From: Sipunculus nudus
Lineage: Eukaryota; Annelida; Sipuncula; Golfingiida; Sipunculidae
Direction: 5' to 3'
Length of the DNA: 64,000 bases
Assembly (NCBI GenBank): GCA_026874595.1
Contig: JAPPUL010000073.1
Span: 829,973 to 893,972, forward strand
Made by a program: the position numbers and the translations under genes
Notes under the pieces: model-generated
Database searches by the model: none
What the model saw: only the letters and a program-made list of their open reading frames with translations
Told to the model about the DNA's origin: nothing
Part shown: positions 55,475-64,000 of the stretch, piece by piece
Layout of the letters: each line of letters begins with the position of its first letter
How positions within the stretch are numbered: position 1 is the first letter of the stretch

Positions 55475-56734
55475 TTACTCACTAGGATAAAATAGTCTCC
55501 CTACTTCTCTTAATATCTCTACACTCAAATCTTCTTTCTTCATCCTACTAAATGCCTTCTCATAACCTCCTTCCCCCAAAAGCACAACCTCGTTAAAATC
55601 ACTGCCAAAACCTATATCCTCGCGTTTAATATCATTACATATTATTATGTCAAGTCCCTTCTCATCCAATTTCTTTCGCCCATTTATTACAAGATCATCA
55701 CTCTCTGCTGCAAAGCCTATGTATATTTGTCCCTCCTGTTTACTCGATAAAAGATTTTTTAATATATCATCATTCTCAACTAATTCTAAATCTAATCCAC
55801 CCCCTTCTCCCTTCTTTACCTTCTCTTGCCAAACCTCCTTTACTCGATAATCGCAAACCGCTGCACTCATTATTAGTATGTCTGCACCCTTAAGCTCAGC
55901 ACCTAACACATCTTCCATCTCTTTTGCACTCTCCACATATATATTCTCTGCTCCATTCGGCAAAGATACAGCTATATTACTATAGATTAGCTTCACTTGT
56001 GCACCCGCTGATACACAAACTCCAGATAAGCATATCCCCATCTTCCCGCTTGACCTATTACATATATATCTTACAGGGTCTATTCTCTCTATAGTCCCTC
56101 CCGCTGTTATAACTACTTTCTTCCCTCTAAGATATGAAAGCCCTTTATCCTCTCCTTCTAATTCCTTTTCCTTTATATCCTCTATCCCACCCCCCATACA
56201 CCTCCTTACATACTCTCCTATATAGCTTCCCTCCATCATTCGTCCAACCCCCTCATATCCACACGCTAACATCCCATATTCTGGATTTAGTATCTCGTAT
56301 TTATTGTTTTTTAGTATTTCTAGATTCTTCTTTAAAATAGGATTCTTATACATGTTGCTATTCATTGCTGGCGCTATTAACTTCTTTTGGGTTTCAAGAG
56401 CACTTGCTACACTTGTAAGACAATCATCTGCTATCCCATTTGCAAGCTTTCCTATTATATTATATGTTGCTGGCGCTAATATAAATAAATCGGTCTCCCC
56501 CACTATGTCTATATGAAACATCGGCTTGGCAAAAGTGTCTGTTACAACCTCATTCCCTGATACCACCTCAAATACCATAGGCGATACCAGCTTCGTTGCA
56601 TTCTTTGTCATTACTACTTGTACTTTATACCCTTCCTTCTTAAGCCCATGTATTATATCAAGACTCTTATATAACGATATCCCCCCGCTTACTCCCCACA
56701 ATATCCTATTCTTCTTCAAACACTCGCTCCCCAA
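55475..56734 (-). CDS. coaBC: CoaBC: phosphopantothenoylcysteine decarboxylase / phosphopantothenate-cysteine ligase
   Basis: This 419-residue bifunctional CoA-synthesis protein starts NRILWGVSGGISLYKSLDII, the FMN-binding CoaC domain. It continues HIDIVGETDLFILAPATYNI, APAMNSNMYKNP and LACGYEGVGRM. The CoaB domain starts near 205 with GKKVVITAGGTIERIDPVRY, NRSSGKMG, and ends with DIIICNDIK. The motif order is complete. The start overlaps the preceding Tyr-rich protein by 29 nt on the same strand, so translation is coupled. Confidence 0.93.
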   Translation of the reverse strand: MGSECLKKNRILWGVSGGISLYKSLDIIHGLKKEGYKVQVVMTKNATKLVSPMVFEVVSGNEVVTDTFAKPMFHIDIVGETDLFILAPATYNIIGKLANGIADDCLTSVASALETQKKLIAPAMNSNMYKNPILKKNLEILKNNKYEILNPEYGMLACGYEGVGRMMEGSYIGEYVRRCMGGGIEDIKEKELEGEDKGLSYLRGKKVVITAGGTIERIDPVRYICNRSSGKMGICLSGVCVSAGAQVKLIYSNIAVSLPNGAENIYVESAKEMEDVLGAELKGADILIMSAAVCDYRVKEVWQEKVKKGEGGGLDLELVENDDILKNLLSSKQEGQIYIGFAAESDDLVINGRKKLDEKGLDIIICNDIKREDIGFGSDFNEVVLLGEGGYEKAFSRMKKEDLSVEILREVGRLFYPSE

Positions 56735-57872
56735 AATAATTATAGCTCTCTATACTATACTGTCCTAAAACTTCTCCTTCAAGCTTTTCTACTCGGCGCT
56801 TTATTCCTGATTCATAATATTCTATCTTCTCTATCTCCTGGCTTAAGCCTCCTTCTACTATATCTTCATACCCATATCGTCCATATATCCCAAGTAAACT
56901 CTCCCCCTTCTTAGGTTCACTATAATATGTTACTCGCTCCCTCTCTATCCACGACGATTTGCCTCCCCTCTGACCCCTAAGCGAAAATGGTTTTAACACC
57001 TTATTCCACGCATACCTTTGCTTGCTTACATCCTCCCTATGCCTCTTGGATAGCTTAAACCCCAATGCCAACTTCTTTAAAAGCTTGCGTTTTGTCCTCT
57101 TATTCCAATTAGCTATATAATATGTCTCACGTACCTTCAATATCCTACCACCATAGTAATAATACAATAGCAAATTTATACCTCGATCATTATATGCCCT
57201 ATAATAACTATATAAAAGCTTGCCTCCTACACCATAATACCTCTCCCATTTATTTAAACCATCATAATACCACTCCACAAAACCTCTCCTATTATATTTC
57301 CGATATAAATAACTTCCTACCCCCTCATACATATAATATATGCTAAACACTAACCTCTGCTCCCCTCCAAACAAAGCATAATACCTTTCCATAAGAAGTT
57401 CTTTATTGTAATATTCCTCCTGCTTCATACTATAATTTATCATATAACTTCGACCATCATACATCTTAAACTCCTTCCTTTCATTCCCTACATAAAATAA
57501 TCCCTCGTTACGACCTCCTACTCGTATCTTTAGCTTTTTCTCTTCTATTATATTTGTACGTTGACCCACATACTCCTTAACCTCATTTGCTCCTATCAGT
57601 CTCTCCCCTTTGTACCTTAAGCCAAGCCTCCTAATTAAAACCCCTAAACTATATTCTTCTAACCTTTTTGCCCTGCCTCCCTCTATCTCAACTTTATAAT
57701 ACCTCTTTGCTCCAAAAGGCTCCTCGCCATAACACTCTGTGAAATCTTTAAGCTCTGATATATCTATAGCTTTGCAATATAAAAAAAAGCTCTCCTCACT
57801 ATATAATCTTTCTACCACAAAAAGTAATAGAAATACCTCCATCATAAGTAAAGTTAGTTTATATCTGCTCAT
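56706..57872 (-). CDS. Exported Tyr/Arg-rich protein, unknown function
   Basis: This 388-residue protein has a signal peptide (about 5-25). The rest is unusually rich in Tyr, Arg, Gly and Glu, with repeated short segments such as GFVEWYYDGLNKWERYYG and GGKLLYSYYRAYNDRG. They recall the YwqK/MORN-type YxxG repeat pattern but not convincingly. It overlaps coaBC by 29 nt. I do not recognise a family. Periplasmic or surface location is inferred from the signal peptide. Confidence 0.6.
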   Translation of the reverse strand: MSRYKLTLLMMEVFLLLFVVERLYSEESFFLYCKAIDISELKDFTECYGEEPFGAKRYYKVEIEGGRAKRLEEYSLGVLIRRLGLRYKGERLIGANEVKEYVGQRTNIIEEKKLKIRVGGRNEGLFYVGNERKEFKMYDGRSYMINYSMKQEEYYNKELLMERYYALFGGEQRLVFSIYYMYEGVGSYLYRKYNRRGFVEWYYDGLNKWERYYGVGGKLLYSYYRAYNDRGINLLLYYYYGGRILKVRETYYIANWNKRTKRKLLKKLALGFKLSKRHREDVSKQRYAWNKVLKPFSLRGQRGGKSSWIERERVTYYSEPKKGESLLGIYGRYGYEDIVEGGLSQEIEKIEYYESGIKRRVEKLEGEVLGQYSIESYNYFGERVFEEE

Positions 57873-57933
57873 AATTATTAAACCCTTTTTATCACTATAG
57901 CTAAAACCACATAAGCATATCCATAAATAATAC

Positions 57934-59025
57934 CTAGCTGCTTAACGCTCGCATGTTTACATTTATATCCTGCAGTATTGCATCTATCCAATCCATATCA
58001 TATCGATCTTGAAGCGTCTTTACTGTATTTCGAAGCTCTTGGAGTTCTACCTTATATCTATTTTCTCGTAGTGCATGCGGTACGCTATTTTCAATCTTAT
58101 TGTTTTGTTCTATAAAGCCTATAAGCTCAAACAATATTGCACAGTTTTTCTCAAGACGTCTTGATAAATCTAATATCAAATTTACCAGAAATCTAGGATT
58201 CTTTTCTACAAAACCTTTTAGACTACTTTGCTTTACTACTGTCAACACTGTCTCCTCAAGGGCTGTTAATGTCGCTGTTCGCTTATTACCCAACAGTAAT
58301 GCCATCTCTCCTAGTACACTCCCAGTCTCGCTTACCACTGTAACATCTTTATCGTTTATACTTACATTTAGTTTCCCGCGCTTTAGTATGTATAGCTCCT
58401 GTCCAAAATCACCTTCCTTGCAAACTAGTGCTCCTGGCGGATATACTCTTGAATATTGATCTATATCTGCACTTTTAATGTCTATCGTTACTTCCCTTTT
58501 ACTAAGAGATACAAATGCGTGTCCTTTTGAATATATTAATGATGATTTTGACCTTAGTATTATCTCTTCAAGCCAGGGAAAACGCTTTTGTTCATACTGC
58601 TTGGCAAGCTCATCTATTGCATTTGCATACGTTTTACAATATTCTTGTGTTATACGCTCTTTCTCTCCTATCTGTGCTTTTTTTATATCCAGGAGTTTAT
58701 TGATCTCTACAAGCATTAACACTATTGTTCTTGCTATTGCAAAACCTATATTATATTTGTTTAGTATGTCTATTATTACCTCTCCTGCTACCTTTACATA
58801 CTTTACGCCCTCTGGAGCCTTAAGTCCCAGTATACGGTAATGTGCATAATTATCTTCACGGCTTAGCAGTATCTCACTTGCTCCAAATAGCATGTCTTCT
58901 CCTTCTACCTCAAAACCAAGACCCTCAAGCACCTCTACATATACTCGCCCGCTCTTTATCAAATACGCACACTCGGCACTCTCTTTCTTCCTATATACAT
59001 AGACATATCCTTCAGGACTACTCAT
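57934..59025 (-). CDS. Cyclic nucleotide-binding domain protein
   Basis: This 363-residue protein has an N-terminal region (1-85) that looks like a degenerate CNB domain, a helical middle (90-165) and a full CNB domain (about 190-285). Within the latter, YPPGALVCKEGDFGQELYIL and the phosphate-binding cassette LGEMALLLGNKRTATL (238-253), with the Glu and Arg of the site, suggest cAMP or c-NMP binding. No helix-turn-helix is evident, so it is not a CRP-type regulator. Similar two-CNB proteins of unknown role occur in spirochaetes. Confidence 0.82.
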   Translation of the reverse strand: MSSPEGYVYVYRKKESAECAYLIKSGRVYVEVLEGLGFEVEGEDMLFGASEILLSREDNYAHYRILGLKAPEGVKYVKVAGEVIIDILNKYNIGFAIARTIVLMLVEINKLLDIKKAQIGEKERITQEYCKTYANAIDELAKQYEQKRFPWLEEIILRSKSSLIYSKGHAFVSLSKREVTIDIKSADIDQYSRVYPPGALVCKEGDFGQELYILKRGKLNVSINDKDVTVVSETGSVLGEMALLLGNKRTATLTALEETVLTVVKQSSLKGFVEKNPRFLVNLILDLSRRLEKNCAILFELIGFIEQNNKIENSVPHALRENRYKVELQELRNTVKTLQDRYDMDWIDAILQDINVNMRALSS

Positions 59026-59257
59026 CTGTAATTTACCCTGCTCCTTTTTTATACTGCCTCCTCTCCTCTCACACTAACAAAACACACCAACACTATAAGT
59101 TCCCTATTATTCTCCTTTATTTTCTCTGCTCTTTCTTCCCAAGACACTTATTATTGAAAACCCCTTACTATGTTCTCTCCATATATTTTGTATACTTTAT
59201 TCGTTCCTTAGTTCTTCTTTAGAATATAAAAGAGGACTTTATTCATTTTCTACTCTC

Positions 59258-59710
59258 TTAACTCTTGTTTAACTCCATTGACAGCATATATAGCATAACC
59301 ATTCCTAATATCCATACCCCGAAATTTAAATACAATGACAACTTATGTAGAGCCTTAAATTCTTTCCTCATACCGCTACCCTCACCTTCCTTAATTTTTA
59401 TCTTCACTTCCCGTATCTTTGGCATTACATACATTCCACCTGCCAGGCTCAATAGCAACATCAAAAGTAGTATCACCACCTTGCTTAATTCAACACCATA
59501 TATATACAATAGGCTAATTAAGCTAAGTCCCGCACAAATATAACTCATTAGGTAATAACCCGGAAACATTACTTCTACACAGCGACCTGCTTCTGTCCTC
59601 TTAAGTTTCCTAAATAATGATGGCGCCTGCACAAACGAAAATAAACTTATTCCTCCTATCCAAAACGATAATGATACCACGTATATATATTTAAATAACA
59701 TTTCAAACAT
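59258..59710 (-). CDS. DUF4149 (TMEM205-like) membrane protein
   Basis: This 150-residue protein has four membrane helices (about 5-25, 51-70, 72-92, 126-145). It carries the DUF4149 pattern SFWIGGISLFSFVQAPSLFR and AGRCVEVMFPGYY. Function is not established; members are sometimes found with copper or haem genes. It is divergent from a DUF420 gene, with a 17-bp palindrome between them. Confidence 0.78.
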   Translation of the reverse strand: MFEMLFKYIYVVSLSFWIGGISLFSFVQAPSLFRKLKRTEAGRCVEVMFPGYYLMSYICAGLSLISLLYIYGVELSKVVILLLMLLLSLAGGMYVMPKIREVKIKIKEGEGSGMRKEFKALHKLSLYLNFGVWILGMVMLYMLSMELNKS

Positions 59711-59853
59711 TGCTTAATTTCCTTTCTTAATTTACTAAAATCATTTTATTTATTTTTATGTTTATTTTTATGTTTACTCAATTCCCTTGCTAACAAAATC
59801 AACTCATTTTTTACGCAAACACTTAGCTTTTTTTTTATACTTTAATGGCTTAC

Positions 59854-59870
59854 GGTAGTATATTTCTACC
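59854..59870. promoter_or_regulatory. 17-bp inverted repeat between DUF4149 and DUF420 genes
   Basis: GGTAG, seven nt, CTACC, with a partly symmetric AT-rich centre. It lies 45 nt before the DUF420 start and in the divergent region shared with DUF4149. It could be a shared operator or a hairpin. Confidence 0.45.
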
Positions 59871-59914
59871 ATGTTAGCTTTTTATTATCTTTTTGATCAG
59901 CTTATGGGACTCAT

Positions 59915-60343
59915 ATGACACAATATCTACCTCTTCTTAATGCTTGCCTTAATTTAATCAGTACCATTTTCATAATAGCTGCTTTCATTTATATTAAAAA
60001 AGGCTATATACAAAAACATAAGTCGTTCATCATTATAGCTCTTTGCACCTCCACCCTCTTCCTTATCTCTTATGCCATATACCACTTCTACACCCCATCT
60101 TTAACTACTTATAATAAAACCGGCCTCCCCCTTTATATTTACTTTTTTATCCTCATCTCTCATACCATTTTAGCTTCAACTCTACCTATTCTAATCCCTA
60201 TATCCGTATACCATGGCATCAAAACTAACATCGTTAAACATAAGAAGATTGTTCGCTTTACTTACCCTATCTGGCTTTATGTCTCGTTTACAGGCGTTAT
60301 TATATATATAATTCTATATCACCTAAACCCTACTACTGTCTAA
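59915..60343 (+). CDS. DUF420 membrane protein
   Basis: This 142-residue protein has four membrane helices and the DUF420 hallmarks: YLPLLNACLNLISTIFII at the start, KHKSFIIIA, AIYHFY and LISHTILASTLPILIP. Conserved His residues in helices 2 and 3 are present. DUF420 includes CtaM of Bacillus, needed for certain haem-copper oxidases. An oxidase was not found here. Confidence 0.85.
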   Translation: MTQYLPLLNACLNLISTIFIIAAFIYIKKGYIQKHKSFIIIALCTSTLFLISYAIYHFYTPSLTTYNKTGLPLYIYFFILISHTILASTLPILIPISVYHGIKTNIVKHKKIVRFTYPIWLYVSFTGVIIYIILYHLNPTTV

Positions 60344-60369
60344 TTAATTATCTGTCTTAAGGCTTTTTT

Positions 60370-61824
60370 TCAAAATGCTTCCTCAAAAACTACTCCCGCA
60401 ATCTCTTTATTAACTGTCACCCGCTTTTTACTTGCAAGCTCTTCTCTATATTCGTTTATACTCTCTTGTATATTTAATTCCTCCTCAGCATTCTGCTCGC
60501 CTTCCAATAGACCCAAAGTAAGCACTATTAAAGTTTGCTGCCGCCCGCCCTTCTGTGGTTCCATGCTTGCATAACCAAATTCCACTGTCCTGCCGTCGAG
60601 TAATGTCTCAAGCCATTCCTCTCGCGATAACATGAAAAGATAATTACTTATATAATCATTTCCCCATACCACAAACTCTTTTACCATATTGCCATATCCC
60701 GCATTCTTTCGCCTTTCAAATGGCGTTGTGCCTGTAAAACCTGCCCTGCCCTCCTCCTCCTCATGGTAATCCTTTGGGCGATTCTTTAATATATATTGCA
60801 AATGATCCCTCGATATCTTATTTAGCTTCTTTGACTCCCTTAAGCCATTTAATTTGTATTTCCTCCTTAAATCTCTCATTAGTCCTTTCATAACTGATTT
60901 GCTATTGCTTAGATTTACCCTCATCTTTGATAATATCTTAAGGTATGCTGCGTATATATGCTCACTTCCAAAGTCATTTACAAAGCTTGATACATATTCT
61001 CGTTTCTGATAAGATTTTACATTTGGGGAGTATAGCTCTATTATGAATCTATCTGTTAGCTTTACATTACCTTTCGGGTTTATTTTATAACCCAGCTTAT
61101 CTTTGTGCTTTATATAATAATCTATACCCCCATCTCGTCCTACTCGAAGCGTTTTATCAGGATAAAATGTATAATACCTTGTCTTATTCTTAGACTTTTC
61201 TGAAAAATATATTCCCGACTTGTTCCCAAGCATTATCCTATAAAATATGTTGTTACCCTTAAATATTCTGTAAAATTTATACAATAACCGTTTTTTCTTA
61301 TCTATACTCTTAAACCCATTTTGAGACTCGTTTTCCCAATACTCATATCCCCCCACCGAAAGCCATTTTAACTTCGTTGCTTTGTCACTATTTTTGTCTT
61401 TTAATGAAAATTCGCTATAGTAATATTTCCCACGATACGTATAAGAAAAACCCTTGTCCTTTAATGTTAACTTCTCATTTTCAGCAATTTCAACTCCTAT
61501 GCTTTGTTTACTCTCGTATACTGCTATATTATCCTCATAATACCTTATCTTCATGTTCCCACGTCGCCTACTATTTAACGGCGTTTGGACTTTGGTCTCT
61601 TCATAAAGTAAACGCATCTCCTCCACACGATCTACTATCTCTTGCGCTAAAACCTGAAACTCTTTTGCCTTGCCTATACTACTTGTTACAAGAGCATTTA
61701 ACTTCTTTATATCGTCTACATGACTTTTTAATCCTTCACCCAAAACATAATTTGGAATTATTAAAAGTAAGAATATTATATATCGTAACCGCAAAACTCT
61801 ATTTATTTTATATATTTCTAACAT
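60370..61824 (-). CDS. CAP/SCP-like domain protein, exported
   Basis: This 484-residue protein has a signal peptide (about 10-29). The first 300 residues are beta-rich with many Tyr and Lys, similar in style to the exported protein at 56706-57872. The last third matches the CAP (SCP/PR1-like, YkwD) pattern: LNKISRDHLQYIL, then GRAGFTGTTPFERRKNAGYG, a VVWGND loop and SREEWLETLLDGRTVEFGYA. CAP domains are extracellular and of varied function. His residues are conserved in part. The assignment rests on pattern recognition and should be checked by profile search. Confidence 0.6.
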   Translation of the reverse strand: MLEIYKINRVLRLRYIIFLLLIIPNYVLGEGLKSHVDDIKKLNALVTSSIGKAKEFQVLAQEIVDRVEEMRLLYEETKVQTPLNSRRRGNMKIRYYEDNIAVYESKQSIGVEIAENEKLTLKDKGFSYTYRGKYYYSEFSLKDKNSDKATKLKWLSVGGYEYWENESQNGFKSIDKKKRLLYKFYRIFKGNNIFYRIMLGNKSGIYFSEKSKNKTRYYTFYPDKTLRVGRDGGIDYYIKHKDKLGYKINPKGNVKLTDRFIIELYSPNVKSYQKREYVSSFVNDFGSEHIYAAYLKILSKMRVNLSNSKSVMKGLMRDLRRKYKLNGLRESKKLNKISRDHLQYILKNRPKDYHEEEEGRAGFTGTTPFERRKNAGYGNMVKEFVVWGNDYISNYLFMLSREEWLETLLDGRTVEFGYASMEPQKGGRQQTLIVLTLGLLEGEQNAEEELNIQESINEYREELASKKRVTVNKEIAGVVFEEAF

Positions 61825-61908
61825 TTTTTTTCACCCTTTCCAAATTCGATAATTAATCCTTATTTAAAACTAAAAATAATCTTTTGTTAAATCTAAACTT
61901 AAATAAAA

Positions 61909-62310
61909 TTAAAACAATACTAAATAAATTCCCCTGCCTAATAATAATCCTACGTACCCAAATAAAAGGCTTAATAACACGTTAAGAAACAACAAGCTAT
62001 ACTCTCCTTTATAGAAAAGATTATAACTTTCTAATGTGAATGTTGAAAAGGTTGTAAAGGAGCCAAGTATTCCTACACTTATAAACAATTTATACGTCTG
62101 CCCATTATTATCACTAAACCCACTATCTTCTCCAGATAACAGCATGTCTACAAAACCTATTAAAAAACAGCCTGCTACATTTACAACTAACGTACCAAAC
62201 GGAAATCTAATACTAAGGCCCTCTAAAACTTCACTCACCATATGCCTTAAGATAGCCCCTATGAAGCCTCCTAAACCTACTGCCATATATAGTATAAGTT
62301 TATCTTGCAC
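61909..62310 (-). CDS. crcB: Fluoride ion channel FluC/CrcB
   Basis: This 133-residue protein has four helices and the FluC signatures GLGGFIGAILRH, FPFGTLVVNVAGCFLIGF and VGILGSFTTFSTFTLES. FluC dimers export fluoride. The usual RY after the first Gly-rich motif is RH. Single gene; no fluoride riboswitch is seen upstream. Confidence 0.94.
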   Translation of the reverse strand: MQDKLILYMAVGLGGFIGAILRHMVSEVLEGLSIRFPFGTLVVNVAGCFLIGFVDMLLSGEDSGFSDNNGQTYKLFISVGILGSFTTFSTFTLESYNLFYKGEYSLLFLNVLLSLLFGYVGLLLGRGIYLVLF

Positions 62311-62353
62311 TAATTACTCTCTCCTATATCATATTATCCTCTGTTTATATAGA

Positions 62354-62986
62354 TTAACTGCCTTCCTTCTTTAGCAAATATGTCTTCAAAAATACATTAT
62401 GACGCTTCTCTTTTAATACATTTACTCTAAGCCCTTTTAATAATATATCAAATTCTAAAGTTATTTTAGTTGCCAGCAGGTTTGTTACTATATTTAATAG
62501 TTTACTAATAAAACCTAATACCAAACCTTCTAATAGGAATTTGTCGAATATAACCATAATCCCTCCTCCCTTTAATACTCGCAACCCCTCCTCTATACAA
62601 AGTCGTGGTTCCTTAGACACTGCTACTATCAACGGTAGTAATACTATGTCAAATGTTTCATCTGCATATGAAAGCGCGTTTGCATCCATTTGACGATACG
62701 TTATATCTGTCCTCCCTACATTATTTAGCTGTGCCTTCTTTAGCATCCTTTTACTATAATCTATCCCTTCTATTTTTAAATCAAGCTCGCTTTTTAACAA
62801 CTTTAAATCTTGTCCCGTACCAACTCCCACTACCAAAAGACGCTTACCTGCAAAATCTCCAACATCAACTGCCTCTAAAAGCATATCTATACTCTCTTTA
62901 CGGCTTTTTCTTAAAAACATTCTCGCCATAGGATCATACACATACGAATACATATCCCATAGTCTTGAACCAATTATATGTCGCAT
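62354..62986 (-). CDS. Class I SAM-dependent methyltransferase
   Basis: This 210-residue protein has a Rossmann-like SAM-binding domain: RLLVVGVGTGQDLKLLK (motif I), IEGIDYSKRMLKKA (motif II) and DETFDIVLLPLIVAVSKEP (motif IV). A C-terminal hydrophobic stretch with GFISKLLNIVTNLLA suggests association with membrane or lipid. It resembles PmtA/UbiE-like enzymes, but substrate cannot be assigned. The downstream gene on the same strand is fluC; the start is divergent from lpxD. Confidence 0.85.
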   Translation of the reverse strand: MRHIIGSRLWDMYSYVYDPMARMFLRKSRKESIDMLLEAVDVGDFAGKRLLVVGVGTGQDLKLLKSELDLKIEGIDYSKRMLKKAQLNNVGRTDITYRQMDANALSYADETFDIVLLPLIVAVSKEPRLCIEEGLRVLKGGGIMVIFDKFLLEGLVLGFISKLLNIVTNLLATKITLEFDILLKGLRVNVLKEKRHNVFLKTYLLKKEGS

Positions 62987-63069
62987 TATAAAAATCTAAT
63001 CTAAAAAACATCTTTTATGCTACATTTTACTTATACAAAATTTACACTATCTTAAAAAGGTCAAGACTT

Positions 63070-64000
63070 ATGCTATCCGTATATCAAATTGCAAGCTCTT
63101 TGAATGCCACCATCATATTTAAAGGCACGCTTATTAAAAAAAAATTAGAATACAAAAAACTTTTACATAATCTATCCATAACCCAAATCTCACCTCCCAA
63201 TAACATACTCCCAAACTCCATAGTATTTATTGCAAAACAAAAATTCCTTGCTAAAGCATTAAGCTCAAATAATACTACTGCTTTACTAATTGACAAGAAG
63301 ATTAATTTCCCAAGTTCCTCTAACATTTTTGCTTTGGTTTGCAATGACGCTAAAACCGCCTTTCATAAATTGCTTGACTTATTTAATAAACCTCATAAAA
63401 TAATAAGCGGGATTCATCAAAGTGCTTATATCGGTCAAAATGTATCCCTCGGCAATAATGTTACCATTATGCCTTTTTCTACCATCGAAGATAATGTTAA
63501 GATTAGCGATAATGTCGTTATATATCCAAATGCTTATATCGCAAATGACGTTACAATTAAAAGTAATTCAACTATATCTCATGGCGTTTTTATTCACCAC
63601 TCATGCATAATCGGGAAGAATGTCTTTATCGGACCACATAGTGTTATCGGTAATATTGGTTTTGGCTATCACAAAAGCAATAACAGCTTCTTGCGCACCT
63701 CTCATATCGGTATCGTTTATATTGAGGATAATGTAGATATTGGAGCCCTTGTTACTATCGATAGAGCTACTTTAGGACAAACTTTTATCGGCTCTGGTAC
63801 TAAGATAGACAGCCAGGTCCATATCGCTCATAACTGTTATATCGGTAATAATTGTATCATTGCAGGACAATCAGGTCTTGCCGGCTCTGTTACTTTAGAA
63901 GATAATGTCTCACTTGCCGGAAACGTTGGAATTGTCGACCATGTCAGAGTAGAAAAATATTCTACCGTCCTTGCCAAAAGCATGGTGCATAGCAATATTA
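63070..64000 (+). CDS. lpxD: UDP-3-O-acylglucosamine N-acyltransferase, 3' end beyond window
   Basis: The plus frame from the ATG at 63070 is open to the window edge (310 codons). After an N-terminal LpxD domain of about 95 residues comes a left-handed beta-helix of hexapeptide repeats. IGFGYH and VHIAHNCYIG carry the conserved FGY motif and the active-site His region of LpxD. The enzyme adds the second acyl chain to UDP-glucosamine in lipid A synthesis. Typical LpxD has about 340 residues, so only the C-terminal helix is missing. Confidence 0.9.
   Translation, partial: MLSVYQIASSLNATIIFKGTLIKKKLEYKKLLHNLSITQISPPNNILPNSIVFIAKQKFLAKALSSNNTTALLIDKKINFPSSSNIFALVCNDAKTAFHKLLDLFNKPHKIISGIHQSAYIGQNVSLGNNVTIMPFSTIEDNVKISDNVVIYPNAYIANDVTIKSNSTISHGVFIHHSCIIGKNVFIGPHSVIGNIGFGYHKSNNSFLRTSHIGIVYIEDNVDIGALVTIDRATLGQTFIGSGTKIDSQVHIAHNCYIGNNCIIAGQSGLAGSVTLEDNVSLAGNVGIVDHVRVEKYSTVLAKSMVHSNI

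Overview
The window is AT-rich chromosomal DNA of a spirochaete. The clearest marker is a FlaB-type periplasmic flagellin at 49847-50707 that carries the spirochaete [12 protein letters not shown] signature. An sRNA-independent flagellar context is suggested by a sigma-28-like promoter in front of it and a FlgM-like gene at 39188. The truncated lpxD at the right edge implies lipid A synthesis, which argues against Borrelia and Treponema pallidum-type organisms. Activase/dehydratase proteins of the 2-hydroxyacyl-CoA type, an AGCS amino-acid carrier and peptide ABC transporters suggest an anaerobic amino-acid/peptide user. I cannot name the genus. No rRNA, tRNA, CRISPR, prophage or insertion sequence was found.

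Layout. 1-9.5 kb: partial rplU, a DUF445 membrane protein, a LysM/M23 peptidase, a spirochaete-type unknown protein, sucCD, proC and a GerMN protein. 9.5-15.7 kb (minus): a TetR regulator, a 1178-aa double activase and a 538-aa dehydratase-like protein, with a G-rich repeat tract in front of each of the last two. 16-26.3 kb: glycosyltransferase, LamG lipoprotein, recF, lon, a 53-aa membrane protein, ndk and a GH57 enzyme. 26.5-35 kb: ispF, a panE-like gene and exoA, then a minus-strand peptide transporter cluster (two DppC-type permeases, one binding protein, one DppB-type permease). 35-43.4 kb: beta-propeller protein, trpD, lipoprotein, rsmI, FlgM-like gene, a degenerate Fe-alcohol-dehydrogenase homologue, larB and larC. 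43.4-51 kb: AGCS carrier, purA, unknown 422-aa gene, a degenerate HemL-like aminotransferase, an unknown flagellin-linked gene and flaB. 51-64 kb: a second binding protein/DppB pair behind a HEAT-like lipoprotein, coaBC, a Tyr-rich exported protein, a cyclic-nucleotide-binding protein, DUF4149 and DUF420 membrane proteins, a CAP-domain protein, fluC, a methyltransferase and lpxD.

The most unusual structure is a set of three medium-period tandem repeats (86 bp x3, 141 bp x3.6, 152 bp x4). Each sits exactly on a gene-gene junction and re-copies the end or start of the flanking genes. In all three the copies differ in ways that look like two diverged alleles: synonymous changes, a diverged small-protein fragment, or shuffled SNP combinations. 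They are either recombination scars in a real genome or a strain-mixture assembly effect; the sequence alone cannot decide. Many leaders also carry 10-20 bp tandem duplications next to the ribosome-binding site. Two apparent pseudoenzymes (Fe-ADH-like and HemL-like) have lost all or key catalytic residues but keep intact reading frames.
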